From: Bacteroides sp. GM023
GTDB taxonomy: Bacteria; Bacteroidota; Bacteroidia; Bacteroidales; Bacteroidaceae
DNA length: 64,000 nt
NCBI RefSeq assembly: GCF_014750685.1
Contig: NZ_JAAXGE010000001.1
Span: forward strand, 704,945-768,944
Direction: 5' to 3'
Shown in pieces: positions 1 to 9,011 of this stretch. The stretch's first letter is position 1. Each line of letters begins with the position of its first letter. Below the pieces are notes generated by a model. It worked only from the letters and a program-made list of their open reading frames with translations, searched no databases and was not told the origin of the DNA. The position numbers and the translations under genes are program-made.

Positions 1-282
1 GCATTGGACGATATTGCCAAAGCCGTCGAACTGAATCCGACCGACTTGACTTATCAGGCTGAACACGCTGTAGTAAATCTGCGTGTAGGACGTTATGAGG
101 AAGCTATTCAGATTCTGAATAATATCCTGAAAACAGACCCGAAATATGGCGAAGCCTACCGTTTGCTGGGACTCTGTCAAATACAGTTGAAAAAGACAGA
201 CGAGGCTTGCGGAAACTTCAAGAAAGCGAAAGAATTGGGTGACCCGAACGTGGATGAGCTGATTAAGAAATACTGCAAGTAA
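1..282 (+). CDS. TPR-repeat protein, 3' end only
   Basis: The reading frame is open from the left edge of the window, so only the C-terminal 93 codons are present and the true start lies outside. The visible part is two tetratricopeptide-type helix pairs; the second has the typical pattern YGEAYRLLGLCQIQLKKTDE. This is followed by a short charged tail ending in KKYCK. TPR arrays are protein-protein interaction scaffolds, and nothing here shows the partner. The gene ends about 130 bp before a strong terminator and is separate from the capsule locus. Confidence 0.8.
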   Translation, partial: ALDDIAKAVELNPTDLTYQAEHAVVNLRVGRYEEAIQILNNILKTDPKYGEAYRLLGLCQIQLKKTDEACGNFKKAKELGDPNVDELIKKYCK

Positions 283-410
283 AAAAGCAATGGTGCCTAA
301 TGCCTAAAGACAGGCATAGCGCTTAAAAACAAACTTACTGTTTAAAACAAGCTTACTGTTTAAAAGACAAATTATTATCACTTAAAGATAAGCTTAGTAC
401 CTTAAAAATA

Positions 411-451
411 AAACCCCTGCCAACTTCAAAGTTAGCAGGGGTTTCTTTTTT
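411..451 (+). terminator. Rho-independent terminator after the TPR gene
   Basis: AACCCCTGC pairs with GCAGGGGTT across a short loop and is followed by TTTCTTTTTT. It closes the upstream transcript and isolates the capsule locus. The stretch just before it (about 320-400) repeats a motif like CTTACTGTTTAAAA and has no coding potential. From 452 to 737 I see only AT-rich sequence and a small palindrome (GTCATTTAATGAC) near 705. Confidence 0.85.
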
Positions 452-737
452 GGGGACGTTAAATAAAAAAACTCTCTCTCTTTTTTGTTTTTTCCCCCAC
501 TTGTTAAGCTCAGGTTTTAGGTCTTATGATATAGGTCTGATTATCTTTTTTATTTCTTGGTTTTATAGGGTAAATGCAAAGATTCTCGGAATACTGCATC
601 ACTGCACTTCTTTTTTTTAGAAAAAAAACGAAAATCAGTTGAAAACAGTGAGTTTATTTAAAATCATAACCAGTTTTATTTATAATCTTATTATATTCAG
701 TTCGTCATTTAATGACTAACACGATAAGTAATCATTT

Positions 738-1679
738 ATGAAGAAAAAGCAATTTACTAATTGTGCAAACGAATATATAGATCGTTTGCGAAGGGAGGGC
801 CGTTATTCAACGGCTCATGTGTATAAACATGCTATTCGTTCCTTTACGAAATTTTGCGGAAGTCAATTCATCACTTTCAGTAGGGTGAACCGCGACACGT
901 TAAAGGCGTATAGCAACTATTTGGCGGCTTCTCATCTGAAGCCTAATACGATTTCTACATACATGCGTATGTTGCGTTGTATCTACAACCGGGGTGTCGA
1001 TAGTCGGCAAGCTCCTTATGTGTATGGTCTGTTCCGGGATGTCTTTACGGGTGTCGATACCCGTCAGAAGAGGGCGCTTCCGATACGTGAACTTCACGTC
1101 TTGCTCAACGAAGATCCGAAGACGGAGAAACTGCGTCGTACACAAGCTGTTGCCAGTCTGTTGTTCCAGTTTTGCGGTATGCCGTTTGTCGACTTTGCCC
1201 ATTTGGAGAAGTCTAACGTCGAGCAGGGGCTTTTGAAGTACAACCGTATGAAGACCGGTACGCCCATGAGTCTCGAGATCTTGGATTCGGCACAGGATGC
1301 CATTGCCCGTTTGTGCAACGGATATAATAAGGAGCATCCCGATAATCATCCCGACTATCTCTTCCGGATATTGAGCGGAGAATATAAGAGAACGGATGAA
1401 AAGGCATATCGCGAGTATCAGACGGCTTTGAGACGATTTAATAATGACTTGAAGTGTTTGTCCAGGCAGCTGAGAATACGGTCGTCTGTCACGTCTTATA
1501 CGCTTCGCCATTCATGGGCTACCACTGCGAAATACAGAGGGGTTCCTATCGAGATGATTAGCGAATCACTGGGGCACAAATCGATTAAAACAACACAAAT
1601 CTATTTAAAAGGCTTTGAACTAGAAGAAAGAACTAAAGTAAATAAAATGAATTATTCTTACGTGAAGAGTTTTATATAA
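738..1679 (+). CDS. Tyrosine site-specific recombinase (capsule-locus integrase)
   Basis: The 313-aa protein has an N-terminal SAM-like/core-binding domain (about residues 5-100) and a C-terminal tyrosine recombinase catalytic domain (about 115-305). Visible catalytic elements are the beta-hairpin lysine (KTGTP), the box II segment YTLRHSWAT, the GHKS histidine and the nucleophile in TTQIYLKGF. The usual first catalytic Arg just before the Gly of box I appears to be Cys (FQFCGMPFVD). Such genes stand at the head of Bacteroides capsule loci, next to the invertible promoter they are thought to flip. Here the inverted repeat starts 49 bp after the stop codon. That this protein flips the adjacent segment is inference from position. 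Confidence 0.88.
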   Translation: MKKKQFTNCANEYIDRLRREGRYSTAHVYKHAIRSFTKFCGSQFITFSRVNRDTLKAYSNYLAASHLKPNTISTYMRMLRCIYNRGVDSRQAPYVYGLFRDVFTGVDTRQKRALPIRELHVLLNEDPKTEKLRRTQAVASLLFQFCGMPFVDFAHLEKSNVEQGLLKYNRMKTGTPMSLEILDSAQDAIARLCNGYNKEHPDNHPDYLFRILSGEYKRTDEKAYREYQTALRRFNNDLKCLSRQLRIRSSVTSYTLRHSWATTAKYRGVPIEMISESLGHKSIKTTQIYLKGFELEERTKVNKMNYSYVKSFI

Positions 1680-1728
1680 CTCTGCAGAATGTAGCTAAAG
1701 TATTAGGGTTTAGGGACTTATTAATCTG

Positions 1729-1748
1729 TTACTTCTTAGGTAACGGAT
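1729..1748 (+). repeat. Left inverted repeat of the invertible promoter
   Basis: This 20-bp arm is identical to the reverse complement of 1999-2018 and is the likely recombinase crossover site. Confidence 0.85.
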
Positions 1749-1998
1749 TTTGATTTGCTACAAAGATAGGTAAAAATAGTAATAGGAAACAAGCAAAAAC
1801 TTCTTTTTTTCCTTTTTTCTCCCAAATATATCCACACAAAGTATCCGAACATGAAGAATTGACTCTTTATGCTCCGTGACTTTCTATTTCCTAACTTCAA
1901 CCTGTATTGATATTGAAGGCTAGGAATCTTCGTTATTACTTCCCTCATGTTGTCTTTTTTCCTTTTTATTGTAATTGTATGCGTTTTGTATGCGTATT

Positions 1999-2018
1999 AT
2001 CCGTTACCTAAGAAGTAA
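1999..2018 (-). repeat. Right inverted repeat of the invertible promoter
   Basis: This is the exact 20-bp reverse complement of 1729-1748. It lies 24 bp before the upxY start codon. Confidence 0.85.
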
Positions 2019-2042
2019 TGGATTAAAATGGGGTAAAAAATT

Positions 2043-2630
2043 ATGATTTTTACAAAGGAAAAATCTATTAGCGCCGTGCCTAGTTGTGGGACAGGGGAAG
2101 GCGTAGCACACTCAAAACGCTGGTATGTAGCACTGGTTCGTATGCATCACGAGAAGAAAGTTGCCGAGCGTTTATTCAAAATGGGAATCGATACTTTCGT
2201 TCCCGTCCAGCAAGAGATACATCAATGGAGCGACCGTCGTAAAGCAGTCAATACAGTATTGCTTCCGATGATGGTATTCGTTCATGCCACTCCCAAAGAA
2301 CGTATGGAAGTCCTTTCCTTTTCCACAGTCAGCCGTTATATGGTGATGCGTGGTGAAAGCACTCCTGCCGTTATTCCCGATGAGCAAATGGCGCGTTTTC
2401 GTTTCATGCTCGATTATTCCGACGAAGCAGTTTGTATGAACAGTTCTCCCCTGGCACGTGGCGAAAAAGTCCGTGTCATCAAAGGCCCTCTTAGCGGTCT
2501 TGTCGGCGAACTCGTCACGATAGGCGGCAAGAGCAAAATCGCCGTCCGTTTAAATATGCTTGGCTGTGCTTGCGTGGACATGCCAATCGGTTATATAGAA
2601 TCTACAAGAAATACCAATGACACTATCTAA
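2043..2630 (+). CDS. upxY: UpxY-family transcription antiterminator (NusG paralogue)
   Basis: The 195-aa protein has a NusG N-terminal domain (about residues 25-125, opening with RWYVALVRMHHEKKVAERL) and a KOW-type end (EKVRVIKGPLSGLVGELV). UpxY proteins ride with RNA polymerase and let it read through the long 5' part of their own capsule operon. The gene is first in the operon, straight after the invertible promoter, and overlaps the export gene by 14 bp. The usual partner gene upxZ, which blocks UpxY of other loci, is not found after it. Confidence 0.92.
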   Translation: MIFTKEKSISAVPSCGTGEGVAHSKRWYVALVRMHHEKKVAERLFKMGIDTFVPVQQEIHQWSDRRKAVNTVLLPMMVFVHATPKERMEVLSFSTVSRYMVMRGESTPAVIPDEQMARFRFMLDYSDEAVCMNSSPLARGEKVRVIKGPLSGLVGELVTIGGKSKIAVRLNMLGCACVDMPIGYIESTRNTNDTI

Positions 2631-5031
2631 AAAGATTACTGCGTTTCTATTCATTCTAATGTTAGGGGGTTCCTCTCCTTTGCTGGCTCAAAGTATGAGT
2701 GATTCCCAAGTTCTTGAATACGTAAAAGACGGCATCAAGCAAGGAAAAGAACAAAAGCAACTGGCCTCGGAACTAGCCCGCAAAGGTGTGACCAAGGAAC
2801 AAGCGATGCGTGTGAAACAGTTGTATGAACGTCAGAACAATGTAAATACCTCCAACGCCACCGGCACCGACGTCAATGAATCTCGCCTTCGTGAAGAAAC
2901 GAAAGAGAATACTTCCGATATGCTGGAAGACCACCCGAGCACACAAGACCTCGCCCGTGGCAACCAAGTCTTCGGCCGAAACATCTTCAATACCCGCAAC
3001 CTGACTTTTGAACCCAGTGTGAACATCGCCACTCCCTTAAGCTACCGTCTCGGCCCGGGCGACGAAGTGATTATCGACATATGGGGAGCCAGCCAGAATA
3101 CTATCCGCCAACAGATTTCCCCTGACGGCACCATCAACATTCAGAAAATCGGCCCTGTCAACCTGAACGGTCTGACGATCGCCGAAGCCAACGACTATCT
3201 CAAGAAAACTTTAAATAAGATATACAACGGCCTTAACAACGCCAGCGACCCCACCTCGGATATCCGTCTGACTCTAGGCAGCATACGCACAATCCAAATC
3301 AACGTGATGGGCGAAGTTGTACAACCGGGCACATATTCCCTTTCTTCTTTTGCCACTGTATTTCATGCACTTTACCGTGCTGGCGGAGTCAGTGACATAG
3401 GCAGCCTTCGCAATGTCCAACTGGTAAGAAACGGTAAGAACATCGCTACAATTGATGTCTACCAATTCATACTGAAAGGAAACATCCAGGACGACATCCG
3501 TCTCCAGGAAGGCGACGTTGTCATCGTCCCCGCCTATGAAGTATTGGTAAAAATCGACGGAAAAGTGAAACGCTCCATGCGTTTTGAAATGAAGAAGGAC
3601 GAATCCTTATCTACCCTTCTCAGCTACGCCGGTGGTTTCGAAGCGGACGCCTACACCCGTTCACTGCGTGTAGTACGTCAGAACGGGCAGGAGTACGAAG
3701 TAAATACAGTAAAAGACCTGGATTACAGCGTCTATAAAATGAGAAACGGTGATGTCGTTACAGCCGAAGCCATCCTTAACCGTTTCATTAATAAACTTGA
3801 AATCCGTGGTGCAGTCTACCGTCCGGGAATTTATGAACTGAACGGTAAACTGAATACAATCCGCGAACTTGTCAACGAATCGCAAGGTCTTACAGGCGAT
3901 GCGTTCCTGAATCGTGCCGTCCTTTATCGCCAACGCGAAGACTTGACCAGCGAAGTTATCCCGGTAGACATCAAAGCCATAATGGATGGTACTTCCCCCA
4001 ATATCATCCTGATGAAAAACGACATCCTCTATATCCCCAGCATCCATGATTTGGAAGATAAAGGTGATGTTGTCATCCATGGCGAAGTAGCCAAACCGGA
4101 TTCTTATCCCTACGCAGATAATATGACTCTTGAAGACCTTATCATCCAAGCAGGTGGCTTGCGTGAAGCAGCTTCAGTTGTCCGTGTAGATGTATCCCGC
4201 CGAATCAAGAATCCCCACAGTACAGTAGACAGCGATACAATCGGTCAGATATATACTTTTTCTTTGAAAGAGGGTTTTGTGGTAGATGGTAAGCCGGGAT
4301 TTGTGCTCCAACCTTATGATCAGGTTTACGTACGTCGTAGTCCCGGCTATCAAGCCCAGCAAAATGTGGTTATTGAAGGTGAAATTCTTTTTGGTGGCTC
4401 TTATGCAATGACTAGCCGTGAAGAACGTCTTTCAGATTTAATCAACAAAGCCGGTGGTGCTACGAACTACGCATACCTGCGTGGTGCGAAATTGACTCGT
4501 GTCGCCAACGCCAGCGAAAAGAAACGGATGGGTGATGTGATTCGTTTAATGAGCAGACAACTGGGAGAAGCGATGATGGACTCTTTAGGTATCCGTATAG
4601 AGAACACATTCACAGTCGGTATCGACTTAGAAAAAGCCTTGGCTAAACCGGGAAGTACGGCAGATATTGTATTGCGTGAAGGTGATGTGGTTTCTATTCC
4701 GAAGAATAATAATACAGTTACTATCAATGGTGCTGTGATGGTTCCGAATACTGTTTCTTATATGGAAGGTAAAAATATAGATTACTATCTGAATCAATCC
4801 GGTGGTTATTCTGATAATGCAAAGAAGAGTAAGAAGTTCATCGTTTATATGAATGGTCAGGTCACGAAAGTGAAAGGCAGTGGTAAAAAGCAAATAGAGC
4901 CTGGTTGTGAGATAATTGTGCCTAGCAAAGCTAAGAAAAAGGTAAATATGGGAAATATTTTAGGATATGCTACTACATTTAGCACTTTAGGAATGATGGT
5001 TGCATCTATTGCTAACTTAATCAAGAAATAA
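2617..5031 (+). CDS. Polysaccharide export outer-membrane protein, Wza-like, multi-SLBB
   Basis: The 804-aa protein starts with a signal peptide (ending about SPLLAQ). An alpha-helical region and a Poly_export domain (about residues 140-230, with YRLGPGDEVIIDIWG) follow, then about five SLBB domains. A C-terminal hydrophobic segment (GYATTFSTLGMMVASIANLI) may span a membrane. It should form the outer-membrane exit channel for the capsule. It is longer than E. coli Wza (about 380 aa) but normal for Bacteroides. Codon third positions are C-rich up to about 4200 and then turn T/A-rich like the rest of the locus, suggesting a mosaic gene. Confidence 0.92.
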   Translation: MTLSKKITAFLFILMLGGSSPLLAQSMSDSQVLEYVKDGIKQGKEQKQLASELARKGVTKEQAMRVKQLYERQNNVNTSNATGTDVNESRLREETKENTSDMLEDHPSTQDLARGNQVFGRNIFNTRNLTFEPSVNIATPLSYRLGPGDEVIIDIWGASQNTIRQQISPDGTINIQKIGPVNLNGLTIAEANDYLKKTLNKIYNGLNNASDPTSDIRLTLGSIRTIQINVMGEVVQPGTYSLSSFATVFHALYRAGGVSDIGSLRNVQLVRNGKNIATIDVYQFILKGNIQDDIRLQEGDVVIVPAYEVLVKIDGKVKRSMRFEMKKDESLSTLLSYAGGFEADAYTRSLRVVRQNGQEYEVNTVKDLDYSVYKMRNGDVVTAEAILNRFINKLEIRGAVYRPGIYELNGKLNTIRELVNESQGLTGDAFLNRAVLYRQREDLTSEVIPVDIKAIMDGTSPNIILMKNDILYIPSIHDLEDKGDVVIHGEVAKPDSYPYADNMTLEDLIIQAGGLREAASVVRVDVSRRIKNPHSTVDSDTIGQIYTFSLKEGFVVDGKPGFVLQPYDQVYVRRSPGYQAQQNVVIEGEILFGGSYAMTSREERLSDLINKAGGATNYAYLRGAKLTRVANASEKKRMGDVIRLMSRQLGEAMMDSLGIRIENTFTVGIDLEKALAKPGSTADIVLREGDVVSIPKNNNTVTINGAVMVPNTVSYMEGKNIDYYLNQSGGYSDNAKKSKKFIVYMNGQVTKVKGSGKKQIEPGCEIIVPSKAKKKVNMGNILGYATTFSTLGMMVASIANLIKK

Positions 5032-5052
5032 CGAATACTGCTTATAACCACT

Positions 5053-6171
5053 ATGATAGAACGAGAATCTGAAAAGGAAATAAAACAGAGACAAGATAAT
5101 TATATGGATGAAGAGAACGGAATATATCTGGTAGATTTTCTTCATAAGATTATAGCTATTCGTAAGACAATTTATAAAGCCATCGGTATTGGATTAGTGA
5201 TGGGGGTTATTGTGGCAATAAGTATTCCTAAACAATATACAGTTGAAGTTACTCTTTCTCCGGAGATGGGTAATGCTAAAGGTGGTGGTTTGTCAGGTTT
5301 AGCAGCTTCTTTTTTGGGAAGCAGTGCTACAATGGGCGATGGGGTTGATGCTTTAAATGCTTCTTTATCTGCTGATATTGTATCTTCCACTCCTTTTTTG
5401 CTTGAACTCTCTGCGATGAAAATACTTGTATCAACAGGTGAAACTATGACTCTAAACACTTATTTAGATGAAGAGTCTTCTCCTTGGTGGAGTTATGTAA
5501 TTGGGTTACCTGGTATGATAATTGGCGGAGTAAAATCATTATTTGTTCAAGAAGAATATGAATCAAAACTTTCTGATAAATCAAATCGAGGTACGATTGA
5601 ATTATCTAAAAAAGAGTTGCAGAAGATTGGAATGTTGAGAGAAAAGATTACGGCTTCAGTAGATAAGAAAACATCTATGACTTCTGTCGCTGTGACCTTG
5701 CAAAATCCAATGGCAACTGCGGTGGTTGCCGATTCTGTTGTGAAGAAATTGCAAAAATATATCATAGACTACCGTACTTCCAAGGCGAAAGAAGACTGTG
5801 CCTATTTGGAGAAACTTTGTAAAGAACGTCAACAAGAGTATTATATTGCCCAAAGAAAATATGCTCATTATGTAGATTCTCATGATGATCTCATTTTGCA
5901 GAGTGTCCGTACAGAACAGGAACGACTGCAAAGTGATATGAGTTTGGCTTATCAAGTATATAGTCAGGTTGCAAATCAGCTTCAAGTTGCCAGAGCTAAA
6001 GTACAAGAAGAGAAACCTGTATTCGCGGTTCTAGAACCTGCGATAGTGCCATTGAACCCTTCAGGAACTAGTAAAAAAGTATATGCTTTAGCTTTTATTT
6101 TTCTTTGTGTAGTAGGGGCCATTAGTTGGGAGTTGCTAGTGAAGGATTTTTGGACGAAGCTAAAAAAATGA
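5053..6171 (+). CDS. Wzz-type chain-length determinant protein
   Basis: The 372-aa protein has the classic layout of a short cytoplasmic N-terminus, a membrane helix (about residues 40-58), a large periplasmic region with coiled coil (about 240-310), and a second helix near the C-terminus (YALAFIFLCVVGAISWELLV). The Pro-rich stretch just before that helix (VLEPAIVPLNPSGTSKK) is typical. No tyrosine kinase domain is fused. It should set polymer length together with the Wzy polymerase. An internal ATG at 5104 (MDEENGIYL) is an alternative start. It begins 21 bp after the export gene. Confidence 0.9.
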   Translation: MIERESEKEIKQRQDNYMDEENGIYLVDFLHKIIAIRKTIYKAIGIGLVMGVIVAISIPKQYTVEVTLSPEMGNAKGGGLSGLAASFLGSSATMGDGVDALNASLSADIVSSTPFLLELSAMKILVSTGETMTLNTYLDEESSPWWSYVIGLPGMIIGGVKSLFVQEEYESKLSDKSNRGTIELSKKELQKIGMLREKITASVDKKTSMTSVAVTLQNPMATAVVADSVVKKLQKYIIDYRTSKAKEDCAYLEKLCKERQQEYYIAQRKYAHYVDSHDDLILQSVRTEQERLQSDMSLAYQVYSQVANQLQVARAKVQEEKPVFAVLEPAIVPLNPSGTSKKVYALAFIFLCVVGAISWELLVKDFWTKLKK

Positions 6172-6308
6172 TAAAATGCTGTACTGGTTACGTTATGAAT
6201 TATTTTTTGAATAGTAAAAATACTCGGTGCAGGCTACCAAACTTTACTCAGTCGGCTGTTTAGCAACGAGTGTTTACTTCGATATATTGAAATGTTTATT
6301 CTAATAAT

Positions 6309-7457
6309 ATGATTCCTTATTATGATTATTTGATAGTAGGCTCAGGTCTTTTTGGAGCTACTTTTGCTTATTGTGCAAAACAAATGGGTAAGAAATGTTT
6401 GGTAATTGACAAGCGTCCACATATAGGAGGAAATGTTTATTGTGAAAATATTGAGGGGATTAATGTGCATAAGTATGGTGCACATATCTTCCATACCTCT
6501 AATAAAGCAGTTTGGGATTTCGTAAATTCAATAGTGGAATTTAATCGTTACACAAATTCTCCAATTGCCAATTATGAAGGTAAGTTTTATAATCTTCCTT
6601 TTAATATGAATACATTCTATCAGATTTGGGGAATAACGACTCCAACTGAAGCGATGGCTAAAATAGAACAACAGAAAGCAGAAGCTATAGCAAGGATGAG
6701 AGCTGACGGAGTTAGTGAACCACGTAATTTGGAAGAGCAGGCCTTGATTCTTGTAGGGAAAGATATTTATGAAATATTGATTAAGGGCTACACGGAAAAA
6801 CAATGGGGACGGAAGTGTACAGAGCTTCCTGCGTTTATTATCAGACGTATTCCTGTACGTTTGGTTTTTGATAACAATTACTTCAACGATAAGTATCAAG
6901 GTGTTCCAATAGGTGGATACAATAAACTTATTGAGGGTTTACTGGATGGCGTAAAATGCGAAACATCTGTCGATTTTTTTGCTACGTATAAAGACTGTTG
7001 GCGAGAAATTGCAAATAAGTTAGTGTTTACCGGTGCTATTGATGAGTTCTTTAACTACAAGCTTGGCAAGCTGGACTGGCGTACTGTCTCTTTTGAGACG
7101 GAGGTTGTTGATACACCTAATTATCAAGGAAATGCAGTTGTGAATTACACTGAGCGTGTGATTCCTTATACTCGGATAATTGAACATAAACATTTTGAAA
7201 TGTTGGGACAGAAGGTATATGATTGTCTGAAAACGGTAATATCAAAGGAATATTCAGTAGAATATAAAGAAGGAATGGAGCGATATTACCCAGTGAATGA
7301 TAATCGTAACAATCAACTGGCAGAGGCGTATCGAAAACTAGCAGAAGATGAGCAGGATATTATCTTTGGTGGAAGGTTGGGGCAATACAGATATTATGAT
7401 ATGGCTCCTATAATACAGCATGTGCTAAATAGTAAAGAATTTCGTGTAAACTTCTAA
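6309..7457 (+). CDS. glf: UDP-galactopyranose mutase
   Basis: The 382-aa FAD enzyme interconverts UDP-galactopyranose and UDP-galactofuranose. The N-terminal dinucleotide fold is clear (DYLIVGSGLFGATFAYCAKQ), followed by VIDKRPHIGGNVYCE. Family landmarks are GAHIFHTSNKAVW, YTEKQWGRKCTELP and the C-terminal FGGRLGQYRYYDMA. It predicts a Galf residue in the capsule. A 137-bp gap precedes it, longer than the other spacings in the locus; it holds no gene and no clear promoter. Confidence 0.95.
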   Translation: MIPYYDYLIVGSGLFGATFAYCAKQMGKKCLVIDKRPHIGGNVYCENIEGINVHKYGAHIFHTSNKAVWDFVNSIVEFNRYTNSPIANYEGKFYNLPFNMNTFYQIWGITTPTEAMAKIEQQKAEAIARMRADGVSEPRNLEEQALILVGKDIYEILIKGYTEKQWGRKCTELPAFIIRRIPVRLVFDNNYFNDKYQGVPIGGYNKLIEGLLDGVKCETSVDFFATYKDCWREIANKLVFTGAIDEFFNYKLGKLDWRTVSFETEVVDTPNYQGNAVVNYTERVIPYTRIIEHKHFEMLGQKVYDCLKTVISKEYSVEYKEGMERYYPVNDNRNNQLAEAYRKLAEDEQDIIFGGRLGQYRYYDMAPIIQHVLNSKEFRVNF

Positions 7458-7471
7458 TAGAACGCTATCAG

Positions 7472-9010
7472 GTGAAATCTCCTACCCGTACAACACAAAG
7501 CATCAATAATGTCCGTGTTTCTTTATTTTTTAGTGTTGGGGTTTTAGTTCTCGGATTCTTTTCGCGTAAAATTCTTATAGAATGTTTAGGCGCAGAGGTC
7601 TTGGGAATAAATACGACGGCAGCTAATCTACTTGGATTTCTTAATTTGGCGGAACTGGGTATAAGTGCTGCTATTTCATATACACTTTATACTCCGTTAT
7701 TCCAAAAAGATTATGATGCTATCAATGAAATTGTTGCCGTACAAGGTTGGCTTTACAGGCGTATCGCTTATATTGTCCTTGCAGGCGGAGTTGTTTTAAT
7801 GTGTTTCTTTCCGTTGATATTCTCCAAAATGGAATTGCCATTATGGTATGCTTACAGTTCATTCGGAGTTTTGTTGGTAGCTGCCATGTTGGGATATATC
7901 ATCAATTATCAGCAGATTGTATTAAGCGCCGACCAGCAGGAGTATAAAATAAACTATAACGTACAAGGGTTCAGAGTTTTGAAATTACTGTTGCAGATTG
8001 TTGGTATCGGTTATTTTCAGCAAGGATATATTTATTGGTTGATAGTGGAACTATTAATGTCCGTCATTACTTGTTTCTTTTTGCATAAGACCATTCGTAA
8101 AAGTTTTCCTTGGCTTCATCCTGATTTGTCTAAAGGGAAAGCCCTGTCTCGGAAATATGTTGAAATCATAAGAAAAACAAAGCAGTTGTTTTTTCATAGG
8201 TTTGCATCTTACGTACTGGGGCAAACCAGTCCTTTGATTATTTATGCATTTTTGTCATTGACGGTTGTTGCTATTTATGGGAACTATATGTTGTTGGTAG
8301 TGAGTGTATCCATGATTATCACTTCTATTTATAATGGGGTAAATGCTGGCATAGGTAATTTGGTCGCTGAGGGGAATAAAGATAAAATTCTTTCTTTTTT
8401 CAAAGAATATACGGTCAGTCGTTATTGGATTGTTTCTGTGATATGTTTTTGTTTATTTCATCTGACTCATTCTTTCATGTTACTTTGGATAGGGGAAGAC
8501 TACTTACTTGATTCTACATCTTTTACTCTACTGGTTGTTTATGCTTTTATTTCCATGACTCGTACTAATGATTCTTTTCTTTCAGCCTATGGACTATTTC
8601 AAGATATTTATGCTCCGATTATTGAAGCAGTATTAAATTTGGGCTTATCCATACTATTGGGATATTATTATGGATTACCTGGTATCATTGCAGGTGTTTT
8701 GATTAGTTTGTTAGTGATTATTTGTTGTTGGAAACCCTATTTTTTATATAGCCGTGGCTTTAAAATACCTATATGGAACTACTTGTGCTTTATCGGTAAA
8801 ATAGTATGCTTGATACTTGTGTCGTGGTATATTTCTCGTTTTTTTCTTGAATACATAAATCTGTCATGCAGGAATTTTATGGACTGGATTCTCATTTCGT
8901 TTAAGGTATTAATTCTTTATGGATTGGTCAGTCTATGTCTTTTTCAATTGATTGATAAGAATTTTAGAGTATTTACTCGGCGAATTTATCAAATAATAAA
9001 ACGTAAATAA
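7472..9010 (+). CDS. Wzx-type polysaccharide repeat-unit flippase
   Basis: The 512-aa integral membrane protein has about 12-14 hydrophobic segments. It begins with VSLFFSVGVLVLGFFSRKIL and belongs to the polysaccharide biosynthesis (MATE-like) transporters. Its role is to flip lipid-linked repeat units across the inner membrane. The start is a GTG at 7472, 14 bp after glf. It ends one base before the next gene, so the two are probably translated together. Confidence 0.88.
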   Translation: MKSPTRTTQSINNVRVSLFFSVGVLVLGFFSRKILIECLGAEVLGINTTAANLLGFLNLAELGISAAISYTLYTPLFQKDYDAINEIVAVQGWLYRRIAYIVLAGGVVLMCFFPLIFSKMELPLWYAYSSFGVLLVAAMLGYIINYQQIVLSADQQEYKINYNVQGFRVLKLLLQIVGIGYFQQGYIYWLIVELLMSVITCFFLHKTIRKSFPWLHPDLSKGKALSRKYVEIIRKTKQLFFHRFASYVLGQTSPLIIYAFLSLTVVAIYGNYMLLVVSVSMIITSIYNGVNAGIGNLVAEGNKDKILSFFKEYTVSRYWIVSVICFCLFHLTHSFMLLWIGEDYLLDSTSFTLLVVYAFISMTRTNDSFLSAYGLFQDIYAPIIEAVLNLGLSILLGYYYGLPGIIAGVLISLLVIICCWKPYFLYSRGFKIPIWNYLCFIGKIVCLILVSWYISRFFLEYINLSCRNFMDWILISFKVLILYGLVSLCLFQLIDKNFRVFTRRIYQIIKRK

Positions 9011-9011
9011 G

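Larger units (their letters stand above)
1721..2026. promoter_or_regulatory. Invertible promoter segment of the capsule locus, drawn OFF
   Basis: TTACTTCTTAGGTAACGGAT at 1729-1748 recurs as its exact reverse complement at 1999-2018. Outside the 20-bp core the pairing continues with TTAATC after two mismatches. The 250 bp between the arms carry one clear Bacteroides -7 box (TATCTTTG), read on the minus strand at 1768-1761, facing the recombinase and away from upxY. Its -33 box is weak. Flipping would place this promoter just before the right repeat and upxY. Invertible promoters of this layout control B. fragilis and several B. thetaiotaomicron capsules. Confidence 0.85.

Noticed and set aside
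6172..6308. Extra gene or promoter between the Wzz-type gene and glf
   Set aside because: There is no reading frame of useful length and no TAnnTTTG box; it looks like plain spacer.
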